DNA of 64,000 nt. Source: Phorcus lineatus. Lineage: Eukaryota > Mollusca > Gastropoda > Trochida > Trochidae. The notes under the pieces are model-generated. The model was not told the origin of the DNA and searched no databases. It was given only the letters and a program-made list of their open reading frames with translations. Shown piece by piece: positions 36,901 to 51,000 of this stretch. The first letter of the stretch is position 1. Each line of letters begins with the position of its first letter. Made by a program: the position numbers and the translations under genes. Location of the stretch: NCBI GenBank assembly GCA_921293015.1, contig OV121096.1, positions 10,047,000 to 10,110,999 on the forward strand, written 5' to 3'.

Positions 36901-39900
36901 GCAACTAATTCCAAATTTGCTATTCATAGAGTTAAATTTACAAACAAAGCAGTTATGAAACTGGTAACCGCGTCATGTGTGAATGCACATCACCAACTTG
37001 ATCTAATTGATTTTTCAAAACAGCCAGTTACGTGGAACAAAAAGATTTATCGGTATATCCTTTCTGTGATAGACATTTTTAGTCGTTTTATATGGCTGAA
37101 GCCAATAGAAAGAAAAACAAGTAAACACGTTTCACGAGTTTTATCCCGCATTTACATGGAGCACGGCCCGCCACACAGAATACAAACTGACCAGGGACCC
37201 GAATTTAAAGGCGAGGTAATTAAACTCTGTCAAGATTTGAAAATACAAGTACGCCGGGGAAGGCCATATAGACCACGAACTCAAGGGAAGGTCGAACGAT
37301 CTCATAGATCTCTCAGACGAAAGATACGTTATGATTACCTATCACTTGGTTATCAGGGTGTTAATTGGGCACAAAGGGCACAAAGATATGCCAATATTTT
37401 GAACAATGAAAAACGAGAAATACTAGGATGGCATTCATCATTTGAAGTTTATTTCGGCAGAAAAAAAAAACTCTATGACAAAGCAAATGTGAACTCGAAC
37501 ATAAAAAAGAAAGCGAAAAGTAAAAACAAAAAAAAGTTTCTAAAAAGGAATCAAGCAAAAAAGATTCTTAAAGTAGCGCAGAAAATACGTGATAGGGCTA
37601 GGTTCGTTAAAAAACAATTAACGCCAAACGTGTCAACAAGAGCAGAAGATCTTTAAACTCTAATGCATTCATGATTGGGGATGAAGTGTTTGTAAAATAT
37701 TTACATTCAAAGGGAAAACTTTCTCGAAGACCGTATGTTTTACGTGGTACAGTGCTCGCACATAATACTAAAACTTCTATGTATAAAGTTGAGTTGGAAC
37801 ATCCTATGAAAAAAACTGTTATTCAGCATTGGACTTCCATTGAAAACATTGCATCTGCTCCAATAAAATCTGGACCTTCAGCGCAAAATACTATTCACGG
37901 ATCGCCATTTGAAGGACATATAATCGATTATAACCCCGTCGGCAACGGTGATTGCCAGTTTGCGGCACTTTGTCATGCACTGATGAAGATAGGTGTGTAT
38001 AGGTCAGCCAAGACATTACGACGCGACTTAGTTAACTATTTAACATCTTATCCAGATGACCCTCATGGTTTCCCATTAGAGCTTTATGCAGGCGTCGACT
38101 GGCAAGTTTACATTACTGGAATGATGCAAAAAGGTACATACGGGGATCAGTTAACATTACAGGCAGCAGCTAATATGTTTAATGTTCAAATTACAGTTCA
38201 TTCTACTGTAGGGGGTGGGACTACCACAGTTATAACACCTCTTCACAGCATTGCTGTATTGAATATCAACTTAGGCCATTTTGACGAACTTAATGGGGAA
38301 CATTACGTCTCTCTCCAACCATCAAGTGAACAAAACGAATATCAAAGCAATCAATCATCAACTAAAAGTGAAGACTGTCAGGAAGTAAGGTCGAATTCAA
38401 CTGTCAAAGAGCATGAATACCAGAACATTCACGGCGAAAGCGTGAAATCATTTGACCCCTGTAGGAATGTTGGTTCTGAAACAAATAATCTAGAACGTGA
38501 TGATGTATCACAATGCGACCAATGCACAAGCACTGAAGATAATTGTCAAATGCATAAGAGTGAACAGTCAACAATGGCATTTCATGATTTGGAATGTAAA
38601 CCGTGTTCTGATAATGTTAACGTTCTAAATAAAGACTGCTTAGGAGCCTTTGAGTTTGAAACAACACAATGGGATCACCAAACAAGTCCTCCTTCGCTAC
38701 TTGACACCGACATATCCACGCAAAACGAGGATGATGATACTGAAGATAGGTTGTGGAAGCTCTTTTCAAATATGGATTCGGACAAGGACTCAAAAGTTGG
38801 CGGTGATTCTACTGATTATGATTCCAGTGATAGTTGGTGGGAATTCGAAGCGCAATGTCTAGACAATGATACGCATAAAACATTTGATACTAAGCCAACA
38901 GTTGTGAAAGACGATTCTGAAGATCCTATTAACAAACCAAGTGATCAAAGAAACCAAATGAATGATTACAGTTTAACGATTACTGATCTGCCCCCGGAAG
39001 AGAGAGAGAGAGAGAGAGTCTTTATTTCCTCCAGTGGCAACCGAAGATTACATATAAACATCACATTACATCATTGTACAGAAGAACATAGATATAACAA
39101 AATATTTACAAATGTATATACAGCATTGTTTCACATCAAACATGGATAGTATCATTCATCGTATTTATAAACAAGGTGGTGTTTTATTTCATGTACATAT
39201 AGTGAAAAGCGCAACAAAATGCGTTCCCATGACACGGGATCTATACAATTGTAAAAATTATTTTCTGCCCCAAAGAGGAATGATAACATATCTTGTTCAT
39301 CTTGCATTTCAAACATTACGTAGATTTCAACATCGAGCTGGTCAATTAAGTATGCAAAGAATTCATTTCGTTGTTGCAATAATTTTTCGCAGTGGAGAAG
39401 TATATGAAAATCATAGTCAAATGTTTGTTTATTACATAGTGTACACTCTCTTGATATCTTACCTCTTGATGATATCTTGATACAAAGTTGCAAGGATGAT
39501 TTATAATTTGGGTATATATATGCTAATTGCCACAGGATATGATAACAGAGTTTAGTATGAGTTAATGCATAAAATGACATATTTGAGCGATATGAAGTTT
39601 GTGATCGCCACATTTGTTCTTCAAAGCTATGTACAGTAGTGTTAACAATTCTTCTCCAAACATGTTTTGGAGGAAAAATACCTTGGAAAATATATTTGTT
39701 AACATATGCATTTAGATTATACTTTTTAGATATTGATAGTAGATCGTCACATACGTTGTTTGATTTGACTGAACATGTAATGGAGGCACAAAATATATGC
39801 TTTGCAAAGTTGTTACATTCAATGTTACAGAGTCGCCCAAGAAATAGAAGTTTACATTTATCGATATAGCCTACGAGTGACCACAATCCCAAATTTGCGA

Positions 39901-42900
39901 TGGTAGATATTGATGACGATCTTTTATCAAGACCTTGTACTAGTCTAGCGAAATACCTCTGTGTTTGTTCAAATACTTCAGCTTGTTGACCTTAGATATG
40001 GTAATATTTCACAGCCATAAAGACTAGTTTTCAAAATCATTCTGCGCCAAATCTTAACACATGTGAATGGATGAAGGCCATTATCATTTAATCCAACAGT
40101 TCTTAGTGAATTAACATTCTGTCTTGCTTTCTGACAATATTTTTCGCTTCTAGTTTTTGTTGAAAGGTTACTTGTAAACAGAACACCTCCATAAGTTGTT
40201 GTTTCGGATAAGGGAATTAGTATATCACCAAGTCTACAGTGAAAGTTTACATCATAGCCTTTTCTTTTGGTAAAAACAATTATTGTACTTTTTGATGCGT
40301 TATATGTTAAGCGCCACTTAGAGGCATATGAAGAGACAATATTAAGTGATGCCTGTAGGCTTGTAGGGGATGTACTTACGAGTGTTGTATCATCAGCAAG
40401 CAAGACAGATGGGACGTCCATACCGAAAACACTGATACCACAGTTACCTTGTCTTAAAGATGTAATTAGGTCATTAATGAAGACAAGGAAGAACCATGCG
40501 GATATAACCCTACCTTGCCCTACACCTTGTTTGACCAGGTATTTTTCTGACACCTCCCCTTGATATGCGACAAATGATTGAGTATTAGTATAACAATGGT
40601 GTAATAGTTTCCAGAGATTACCTTTAATACCAAGTTCATAGAGTTTGAGCCAAATTCTGTCGAAAGCTTTTGCATTATCGAGGAAAGCTGCATAAACCGG
40701 AGATTCTCTATGATTATAATAATGAATACTTTCCATGAGAGTAAACACAGACATAATGGCACCATGCTCTTTTCGAAAACCAAATTGTAATTTATCAGGA
40801 AAGTCAGGATTTGATTTCTCTAGTTTAGTTTCGATTCGTCTAAGCAGGAGTTTTTCAAACAGTTTTCCAAGACAAGATGTTAGCGTGATACCCCTGTAGT
40901 TTCGTGGGTCTGATTTATCATTCTTACCCTTGTAAATTGAAATTACCATTCCAAGTCTATATTCATATGGAGCATACTGAGATTCAATCATTTGATTGAA
41001 TAACTTACATGCATGAGTAATGAAGACATCGCCTGCAAATATGATATGTTCGTTTGGACCAGGAGATTTGTTCTTACTTAGAGACTTAACAACATCCTGT
41101 ACCTCCTGAAATGAAAACTTTCTTTCTAGTTCATCATCATAATCATCAATTTTGTTGTAAATACCGTTAACTGATTTAGAAATATAGTTCTTAAAGTCCT
41201 CATCAAATGTTTCTGATAAATGTGGTTGAGCTAGATCTCCATAGTATTTACCCCAAATTTTACATATTTCAGCAGGTGTTGAACCTTTCTCGCCCGCTGA
41301 AGTGTTATTACGTATTATGAAAATGGTTTTAGTATCATCACTGACCATCTGTGCCATGCTAAAAAACTTATTGTCGCTCATGGGGGTTAGCAGATCCTTT
41401 CGTAGAATATCTACAGAACTCATTACCTTCCGGCCACGAATTTATTGTCCACTTTCAGGAAATCTACCTACAGTTGTGAGTGTAAGGAAATTGATTCAAA
41501 TGTATGGAAAAGGAAGCAGTCTAGCTATGACCCTTAAGGAAATGTTTGGTAAACAGTGGATAAATGCGTGGCTTGTAGTAGAAGTTGGAGACTTCGGTTG
41601 GTACACAATAACTGCCGCATTTTGGAAGAAACAAAGATAGACAATAGTATATACAGCAACGAAATACTGCCTTGCTTAGTTTTTATGATGAACGAATACT
41701 TTAACGAATAAATGAATAGTGATACATGTTCATGTACTACATTACAACGCCTATCTGAACATTGATGTTATTATAAGTAGTTTCTTGGATCAATCTGTAA
41801 GAGCCACATTAACATGACACATGAAGAGGCATTTTAAATCATGAATTTATTTACGAACGTTACAAAAACAAAACTGGTTGCATTTGGTTGACAAATGACT
41901 AGTCTTATATAGCCATGAATACTTGTAAATGATAACCAAATAGTTTTATATTTGGATTACTTTTGAATATTGTTCCACTTTCATGAGTGGTTGTATTTTA
42001 TCATCATTTATGTTATGAAGATATATCACATGAAGATTGTTCTATTTTCAAGAATGCTTTTGCATGAAAACCAAACTGTTTTTAAATTGGAAAACCCGTC
42101 AGCCGGTGATATTTGTCATTGATAGTTATGATGGATAAGCACAAATCGTTAAAATGCAATAATAAACAGATATTTTTTTAATTTTCTTGAATGATGGTAT
42201 TTGATAATGATTAATGTTCTTTTGATATGAACAGTTTTACATTTAATGGATAGTGTTGAGTGATAAGCATTAAAAGTACATGTAATATTGAGGTGACAAA
42301 TAGATATCGTTTACTTTCAAAAATGATTGTTTTTGGAAATAATTAATGTATATATTGAAGTAAAAAATTAAATATTTTATATATATTTCATTTTTAAATT
42401 TATGAATGGTTAGATTGGATGACTGTTTGTTTTATTTAGACCATTATTATGATAAGCGGTGTTTTCTGTTCATGAATGATAATGATGTATAACCAATTAT
42501 CATTGAGATGACCGATGGACAATCTTTAATTTTCTTAAATGGTTAAATGTAATATGTTGAATATGTCTGACTTTTAACAAATATATGTTTACCAAGAAAC
42601 TTTGTGATAAAATTCAAAATTCATACTTTGACAGTAATTGATATAATAAGATATGTTTCTAATGCTAAGTTCCTTGGCATTTGGCCTTATCTGCTACACC
42701 AAACTTGAAAATGACGATTTTCCAAGTTCTATATGGAAAAGTTTTATATTTGTATACTGGTCAACAGTTTTCGTTTTCTAAAACTTTTATTTGTTTACAA
42801 ATATTGTTGATGTTTAATGAAAATGAACATGTTAATCTATAAAATGTTCATAGGAAGAATGCTATGTTCGTAATGCAAATCGTATGTTCTTTGTTTTACC

Positions 42901-45900
42901 GGGTGTGTAAATAACATAATCGTAGTTTGGTTTGCACTCTCTGATAAAGGCCACATTTCTGTATGGTTTGAATAACATATTGTCTTTTTTTCTGTAACAA
43001 TAATTTGTTTTCACAAATGGTTGATGTTCAGTTAAAATGTTCATTAGAAATATCATATTTTGTATTGCAAATCGCAATTTCTTTGTTAACATTGTTTGGA
43101 AAATGCCCCTGATGTGTGTGACGCTATCGGATATAGTACATATTCCTTTGAAATAACCCACTACCTCATAGTCAGGAACAAATCACTCAACTAGACGTAA
43201 AAAAACTGATCCATCAAACAACTGAGACTTCGACAAAATCGAGTTCCAACAAAGAAGTAAGCTGTTCGTTCAGAAACCACTTTAAGCGATATAAATATGT
43301 AAATCGTCAGACTACCTGTCAGAAATATCCAATCGAAATCTAAGTATTAAAATGTAACATTTTATAGCATATTTTGTGAGGCAAGATATATATAACAGGA
43401 AAACTGAAAGTAAATAAGCTACAATGAATGTTGATCATTGCTCCTCCCTTTGGGTATGTTGCCGAGGGGCTAAGTTGTTGTGACAACCAGAGATAGTTGA
43501 CTTTTAATTAAGTCGTTTAATTCTAATTGTTTATTTGATTGAGTCCTCCAACGAATTTGTTTACTTTAAACATTTCTACTAGCACATATATTATAATCCC
43601 AAATACACCAATGGCATTTTTATCATGTTCTTTATGAGAAAAGGGTACTCTGTTTGGAACATAAATTTGAAGATAACTTTTAATAAGAAATAATTCATAT
43701 TTTATAATCACAAAAGGTTTTTAGTTTTAAACAGTGTTGAAGCTTATTTCTCCAAATATTGCAAATAATTATTACTGTTTTGTTTGTTTTGTTTTTGGAT
43801 TCTGATAAAGTAATTGTGGTTCAATCCGATGTTGTTTTTTTACAATAAAGTTACATTATAGAAATACAACAATCTTCATTTTTTGATTATCATAACGTTC
43901 ATGCAATTATTTATATACTTAATACAGTAGCCCTGACCATCATGAGCTTTGCAATAAATTATACACCTCAACTATGATAGTTAATGCTCGAGATACCAGG
44001 GCCGTTCAAGTGACGTCATAATGTAGTTTTTATAATGACGTCATGTCTATCATTTCTGCATGACGTCACTCAAAAGCTATAACGGTCTTATAAGGAGCGC
44101 TGTCTTTGATTATTACAAAACGATATTAGAAATGGTTGAAATCGGTGATTGTTCCATGCCTATTTACTTATAAAGAAAGAAATACGCCTTGTCTGTATCT
44201 TTTTTCTGCCTATAAACTGTTTTAGTAAAACCTTTGGTTCTGTAGCTTATCAGGCTCAAGATTTAAGTTTGCTTAAGCGTTTGACCAATGTTCCCTTTAG
44301 GATTATGTACAGGATTTCGTTAGAATTCCAATTACAATAGGAGTCTCTTGACAACATTTTATCATTCTATGCCTTGTGCTTCTGGAGACGAAAGTAGCAA
44401 AAAGATGTGGGTAGGGGTCAAAATGTCACGAAGGCTATAAACTATCATTCCCATTAGTCAAGGAGTTTGTACACCAGATTTCAGTCTTCCAAGCCTATTT
44501 CTTTAGGAGAATGAGTCTGATGGATTGACTGACGGATGCATGGACAGACGCCGGACACCATGGCACCATCGGGACTTTCAGGACTGATGACATAATAAGA
44601 CATACACTACAAAAGAAGTTGTATAAATTGAAATCAAACGTTCTGCATCCATGATAAGCTTCGTAGTTTCTTTTTAAAATTTCATTCTTAAAAAAAATGA
44701 TTTAATATGCTTATTGTTTCAATTCAGTTTTAAATGTTAACTTTGTAGAATGGACCAGCAGTTCAAGAGTGTAAATAGTTGCAGTTTACACAGAGTAACA
44801 AACGAGGATTAATACCAAACGAGGATATTTGCAAAGTTTTAGACTATATATATTTATGAAGTAATTCGTATTTTCAATATAAGCACATGTGCACACATCA
44901 AGTTTGTCGAGTAGAAAATGTTGTAAAAATGCAATAGAATCGGTAATACAGCAAATTATTAAGCCCAGAAACGTAACAAATGACTTTCACGGAACTCAAA
45001 TATGTAAATATCCTCGCTCTGTTTATGCAGAAATTAATTCGTATCCTTATGTATCATATGTCTGTCTTAGGTAATAATCTCTTTACATCCAAGGCATGTA
45101 AAATTAGAACACCATACTAAAAAGAGAATAGTCCTGAACTTTATTAACGAGATGTTATTGAGTAGTTAAGAGATTCAGAAGAGAATTGGCATTGGCAACA
45201 AGAAATGTATGCAATGTTTTACGAAATAAAAATGAATTAAAACGCATTTATATCAAATAGGCACATACCAAAAGAGGATTTTGTTAAAAGGTTCGTGTAT
45301 GTATGAACATTTGTTGCAGGATAAGAAACTCATATTCATGTGAAACAAGAAGAGAATATGCAGATGTTAAAAGAAGATAGAAGTAAAATGAGTATTTGGA
45401 ATTAGAATATATCTAATATTATGCGCTTGTATATATACATGAGAAATGAATATAACAAAATGTAACGTGTAGCCAGTTTGTTCATGCATAATTAAATCAT
45501 ATTTAATCGTTCTGTATACGATATGGTAAATAAACTGTTCTGGTCATTTCGATTTCAGTTCATGCATCAAATGTCAACCAAGAGACATTTCAATCATGCA
45601 CGATGTCTGTGTAAAGATGGGTACGCGTATGCAAGAAGCAAACAGATGCAACTAAACATTGAAAATACATACATGTTCATGTACATATGACCAGAGGTAT
45701 TTTAGCAGTTGATATGATGAAGGAATATATTTGTATTTTTTCATTAAACAAACCTCTAAAATGCCACAGAAATAAGACTCTTACATTGTTTAACAACTAA
45801 GAATGAATATACATAACCTATTAGCAATTTAATGAGGTCTGTTCTTATGGTATGAAAATGTTTATTCCAAAACAAAAACGACAATTTTGTATTTTTGATA

Positions 45901-47994
45901 GTTGTCAATCTGTGTACAAAACACTTTTAAGTCCTTTTTTTTGCATTTGAGTGAATATTAAACACTTGTGTATATTAAATTAAACTTGGAAATATTAATG
46001 ACTAAGAGTAGACTTTTCCTATGCCTGGATGACAAAATTTAAACTGCTTTTGATAAAATTGAAACATCAAGTAAAATTGTGATTATTATCTTGGCAATTT
46101 GGGTTATATTTACAGTTATTGTTATCATCCGTTAGACTTGATAAATTATATTGAGGCCTGAGAGAGTGTAAAGCTCATTCAAAAACATGGAGCCTCCTTA
46201 AATTGCAGAGCGATATTAGTAGGAGAGAGCATGTGCACAAATAATTTTTGCCTAGCAACGCCTTCTCGTATTTTCGTATCATTGTGGCGTCATAAAAGAT
46301 ACTCTTCGTGACATAACTGCAGTCGCAAAAGAGAGAGAGAGAAGTGAATGGAAGAGAATAAATAGTAAAGAACTCAATACCCTTAGTCTATACCAAGATA
46401 AGTGTAGATTGTAGGAAACACATTGGTGGCGGAATTGCACTCAAACAAAAGGACGTTGTACATATATAATCAAAGTAATGATTCTATCATGTTATGAGAA
46501 ACCACACTCACAATCATTTCAATCATTTATATAAACCAATGTTATTACAATTTACCGCACATCGTATTACAATTTACCGCATATCAAGTGCTAACATTTT
46601 ACCGCACCCCCTATTACAATTTACCGCACGTATGTGTATTACACTTTACCGCATTTTTTTTACAATTTACCGCAGTATTACATCTTACCGCGTTTTTATT
46701 ACAATTTACCGCAGTTATTACATCTTACCGCGTTTATTACATCTTACGTCGTAACAGGGTATGCTGACAGACAGACACTTCTGTACAAAAAGATATCAAA
46801 TACCTATAGGCATATAACTTAGGTAAAAACAGATCCGACCAATATTAGTTTTATATAATCTAAAGGGACAGAATAAAAAAAACATAACATAATGAAATTC
46901 ACAATAGAAACTGTTAATCGGTCGATTAATATTCTGACTTAAAAGCCAAAACCTATTGTTCACCAAAACAGTAACGTTTCAGATTTGTTGATAAATGAAT
47001 GTGGTTGCAAACAAGATTCACATCTGTCGTCACCGTCTGTAATTCGTGTTAGGTAAGCCTTCTAGCTTGAATATTAGGCTAAATAGGTAAAAGCAATTCA
47101 AACTGTGATGGTTTTGTTAGTTACACAATTAAGGCACATAAATCCTCATGCAGATAACATTGATGTATTTCAGATTAAAGATCAAAAACAGACTCTAATA
47201 CGCCATGGTAATATGCCATTCAGGAAATTCAATTTGACTCTGACTCGATTTATATTTCTTAAATCGACCGTTAAACATTTTCATTAGACTTTTCCACAAC
47301 ATCGCCTACTGATTACGAGATAAACATACAGTGTTTGGAAATCAGAGGCATATAACAAAATTATAATAACTCTGAAAATGAAAACATATAGCTTTAACTG
47401 TAAAAACTATGTTTTAAGGCATCAGTCTTTTACTTAAAATCCCTATTCAGGGCTACAGATAAGGGTCGTACACGCGTAATGTACGCCTATAAAATTACTA
47501 AGTACGGCCCTAAAATAAATTCCATGCGTATCACATACGCACATACATGCCTGTTTACGCGTGGACATTCATTTCCATGCGTATCGTATTTCTAAATTTA
47601 TCAAGGATGTTCTGATTCATGAATATAATAATTTCATGTTCAGGTTCATGAATCAGAACAATTATCGATTGTTGATACCTTGTAAAATGTACTTCTAAAA
47701 ATTATGTACAGCTTCGCTAGTTTCCGTCGGTAATACATTGGCGATTTCATTGGTTGATTACAACACTTTACACTTTACACCTTCATTAACAACATACAAA
47801 CGTGCTCACACTTTGCAAGTACTAAAGTAGTGAGTAGTGAGTACACCCCCAAAAGTTTCAGTACACTTCCAGTTTATATTCAAGGTGTATGTACACTTAC
47901 ACCTAAAAAGTTATCTGTAGCCCTGCCTATTACTTTTTACTTTTTATCCACCAGTATTTGAAATCATCGAGTGAATATTATTTTAGATTGTATG

Positions 47995-48068
<74 letters not shown>

Positions 48069-51000
48069 TTTACTGTTTTAACAGTGTCAAACAAAGTCAA
48101 ACAATGGCTGGTTGTGAAACATACTTGAAAAATATTACATCATGTTTTCATCGATGCACTTGTTCAAATTGTGATGCATGTGAATTGTGAAACCATGTAT
48201 AAACAATTAATCATCAATAGAAAATCTGTAATTATAAACAGGACGTTCGGATTGGAGCTTGATCATTGGTCATCTTTGGAATTAATATAACAATCAGACT
48301 ACTGTAAAGTTACTGTTACTGTATAAAGATGTTTGAAATGTAACATACCATCTAAAGGAATAGGTATAGACTCCTTTGTAACCAGATCTTTAGGAATTGA
48401 GAGCTCATTCTTGAGGAAATTTCGAAAAGTAAACAATAATGACTAGACATGAAGTTAAAATATTGAACGTGACACGTGACTGTCACGTGAAGAACTTGGC
48501 CAAAAAGTGCGTGCACTGTCACTAAACAGCTTAGGTAATATTATTGCTATTATTTACAAACCGATAAACTTTGATTGGGCTGTATCAACATTACATTCTA
48601 TCGCCTAGTTCAAATGTATGAAATAAATATAAAGATTTAGAATTAGCTGCTTATATTTCCATGTTCATTTGTTTTCAGATGAACCACAAAATTGCCAATT
48701 TTAACATTAAAACATACAGATGTACATACAGTGTCGTATAATACATACGCTACAAGAACAAAAACCTAACGGCTACATGTACTTAAAATCTTTCTTAGAT
48801 AAGTACATTTAAAACTGAGTATGTTTATGCAACTGTTACACAACATATATAATATTTAAACGGGTTTTGAAAGTTACCGCTGCGAGACCTGGGCGTTGTT
48901 CCATTAAGCATATAGTCCAATAAAAGCACGCATATGTTCGAATTACACTGATTTCTTATGGTATAATCACCTTCGTTTATACAGGCATATTTTGACGAAA
49001 GTGTTATTTGGAGGTCCAAAGAGATGATCACTCACGACTGTAGTCTGATTTAGTGATTATTTGTATGTGTAATCAACTAGTAGAACCTAGTAATAACATA
49101 CTGTACCATAGTTTACCGATTGTTGGAGCCAATGTTTCCCGCGAGTTCTTGAGCTTTCGATTTTGCAAAAGTTGGTTGAATTGCCTCAGAGGGTTTTTGT
49201 TCAAATCCTGATAGGGATAAAGATTTGACCCCAAAAAATACAATAAATCTTGCTATTGCAGATAGTGTGATCTCAAATGTAAAATTCAATTTAAGTAATG
49301 ATGGGTGAAAAAAGACTGTCTACATTGACTGTCTGTGATCATTACATACAATAATCAGGATATTACAAGTTTGTGACTTACATGTTGTGCTTATACCATC
49401 AATGTATGAAAGTGAGTTGCAAATGGGCTCTACACAGCGAGCAGTAGCCAATATGCTTAACCACTCAATTGTCGTGAATGATTACCACCAGCATCACCAT
49501 ATTGTCCCTATGCCTTGGCCAGCCATGAGTTTTAACTGTTCCCCTGTAGAGCATGTCTTGGTCATCATCGGGAGACGTGTTCGTTGACATCAATGTCAAC
49601 CGACAACACTGCAAGGATTGGCCGTAGCGCTGCAAGAGGATTGAGATGGATTGCCCAAAATCGTTATTTGAGGTTGATGAGGAGGATGCCACAACGAATT
49701 GCTTAATATCTGAGGATTGGGGAAGGAATTGCTAATTATGAAAACAAAAATAAAAAATGTCCATTTTCACTTTTGACAGTGTATTCATTGAAGAGTATAT
49801 ATAATTATCATCCAATGGTAAAACGAGCACATGTCTATTATACAATTTCTACTCTGCAAACAACAGATTGTCTACACTTGGTAGTGATATTGTCACCAAT
49901 GTAGTCTGATTGAAGGATTATTCCCACTAATAACAATACCAATTGATATTTGATTGAAGATGAATCTGACTAAAAGAATGAGTTTATTAATATGGTTGGC
50001 ACTTAAGAGTTGCTCAGTGATACATTTCCATACAGTGCTTTAGATCTCCTTTTTAAGGGTTTAAAATAAAGAAATTGGATAAATGTGCTTATCTCCAATA
50101 GTCATTTTGTTGGCAATCACCATGTAAGTTAAATCAATCTTAACTTTCACTTTCAGACCTATACTAATCATGCTGGTAGGGGACATGATATCCGCCGTTC
50201 ACCATGTTCATTAAAACAATCTTAACTTTCACTTTCAGACCTGATAGTGCTGGTAGGGGACATGATACCTGCCGTTCACCGTGTTAATTAAATCAAGCTT
50301 AACTTTCACTTTCAGACCTAATCATGCTGGTAGGGGACATGTTACCCGCCGTTCACCGTGTTAATTAAAACAATCTTAACTTTCACTTTCAGACCTAATC
50401 ATGCTGGTAGGGGACATGGTACCCGCCGTTCACCGTGTTAATAAAAACAATCTTAACTTTCACTTTCAGACCTGATAATGCTGGTAGGGGACATGTTACC
50501 CGCCGTTCACCAAGTAAGTCTCAAAAACTCCAGAAAGTCCACGTTCAACATCCGGAACATCTCGCGCCCAATTGCTGTCGACTACGACGCCGATAGAAGA
50601 GTCATGTACTGGACTGACGTGATGTTGCATCAGATCTGGTCTCTCAATCTGGCTACATCAGAAACAAAAGCTATCCTTACACTGAATGAAAGTGAGGAGT
50701 GGAAATAGACTTAAGTCTTTTAAAGGCACTGTATTACGGTTTTGTCACGTGCAGTTTTTATAATGGTAGATATAACATGATTTGGAAAATGTTAGTAGTA
50801 GTAAAACGTGATACAGTGTCTTTAAATACCTATCCATGTACTTTTCCTATATCATCAAGACTACAATAAATGATAAGAATTCTCCAGGCTTTCTCATAGT
50901 AAATTCAATTTGAAGAATTATTATAAGTTACCATGTGTCCACGAGTTTGATATGGAGATATATCATGTGTTCGAGTTAAATATCAAACGAGAACGAAGTT

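Noticed and set aside
39005..39149. C-terminal 48 residues of the apparent 492-residue OTU ORF
   Set aside because: They are encoded by the GA run and 3' UTR of the inserted LINE, not by the original gene.
38990..41440. Clear target-site duplication around the minus-strand LINE
   Set aside because: CCGGAA and TTCCGG strings occur near the two junctions but in inverted, not direct, orientation, so no TSD is claimed.
36000..43200. Terminal inverted repeats and CCGG/CCGT target duplications of the Ginger-like element
   Set aside because: Searched by eye on both sides; no pair of matching ends could be supported.
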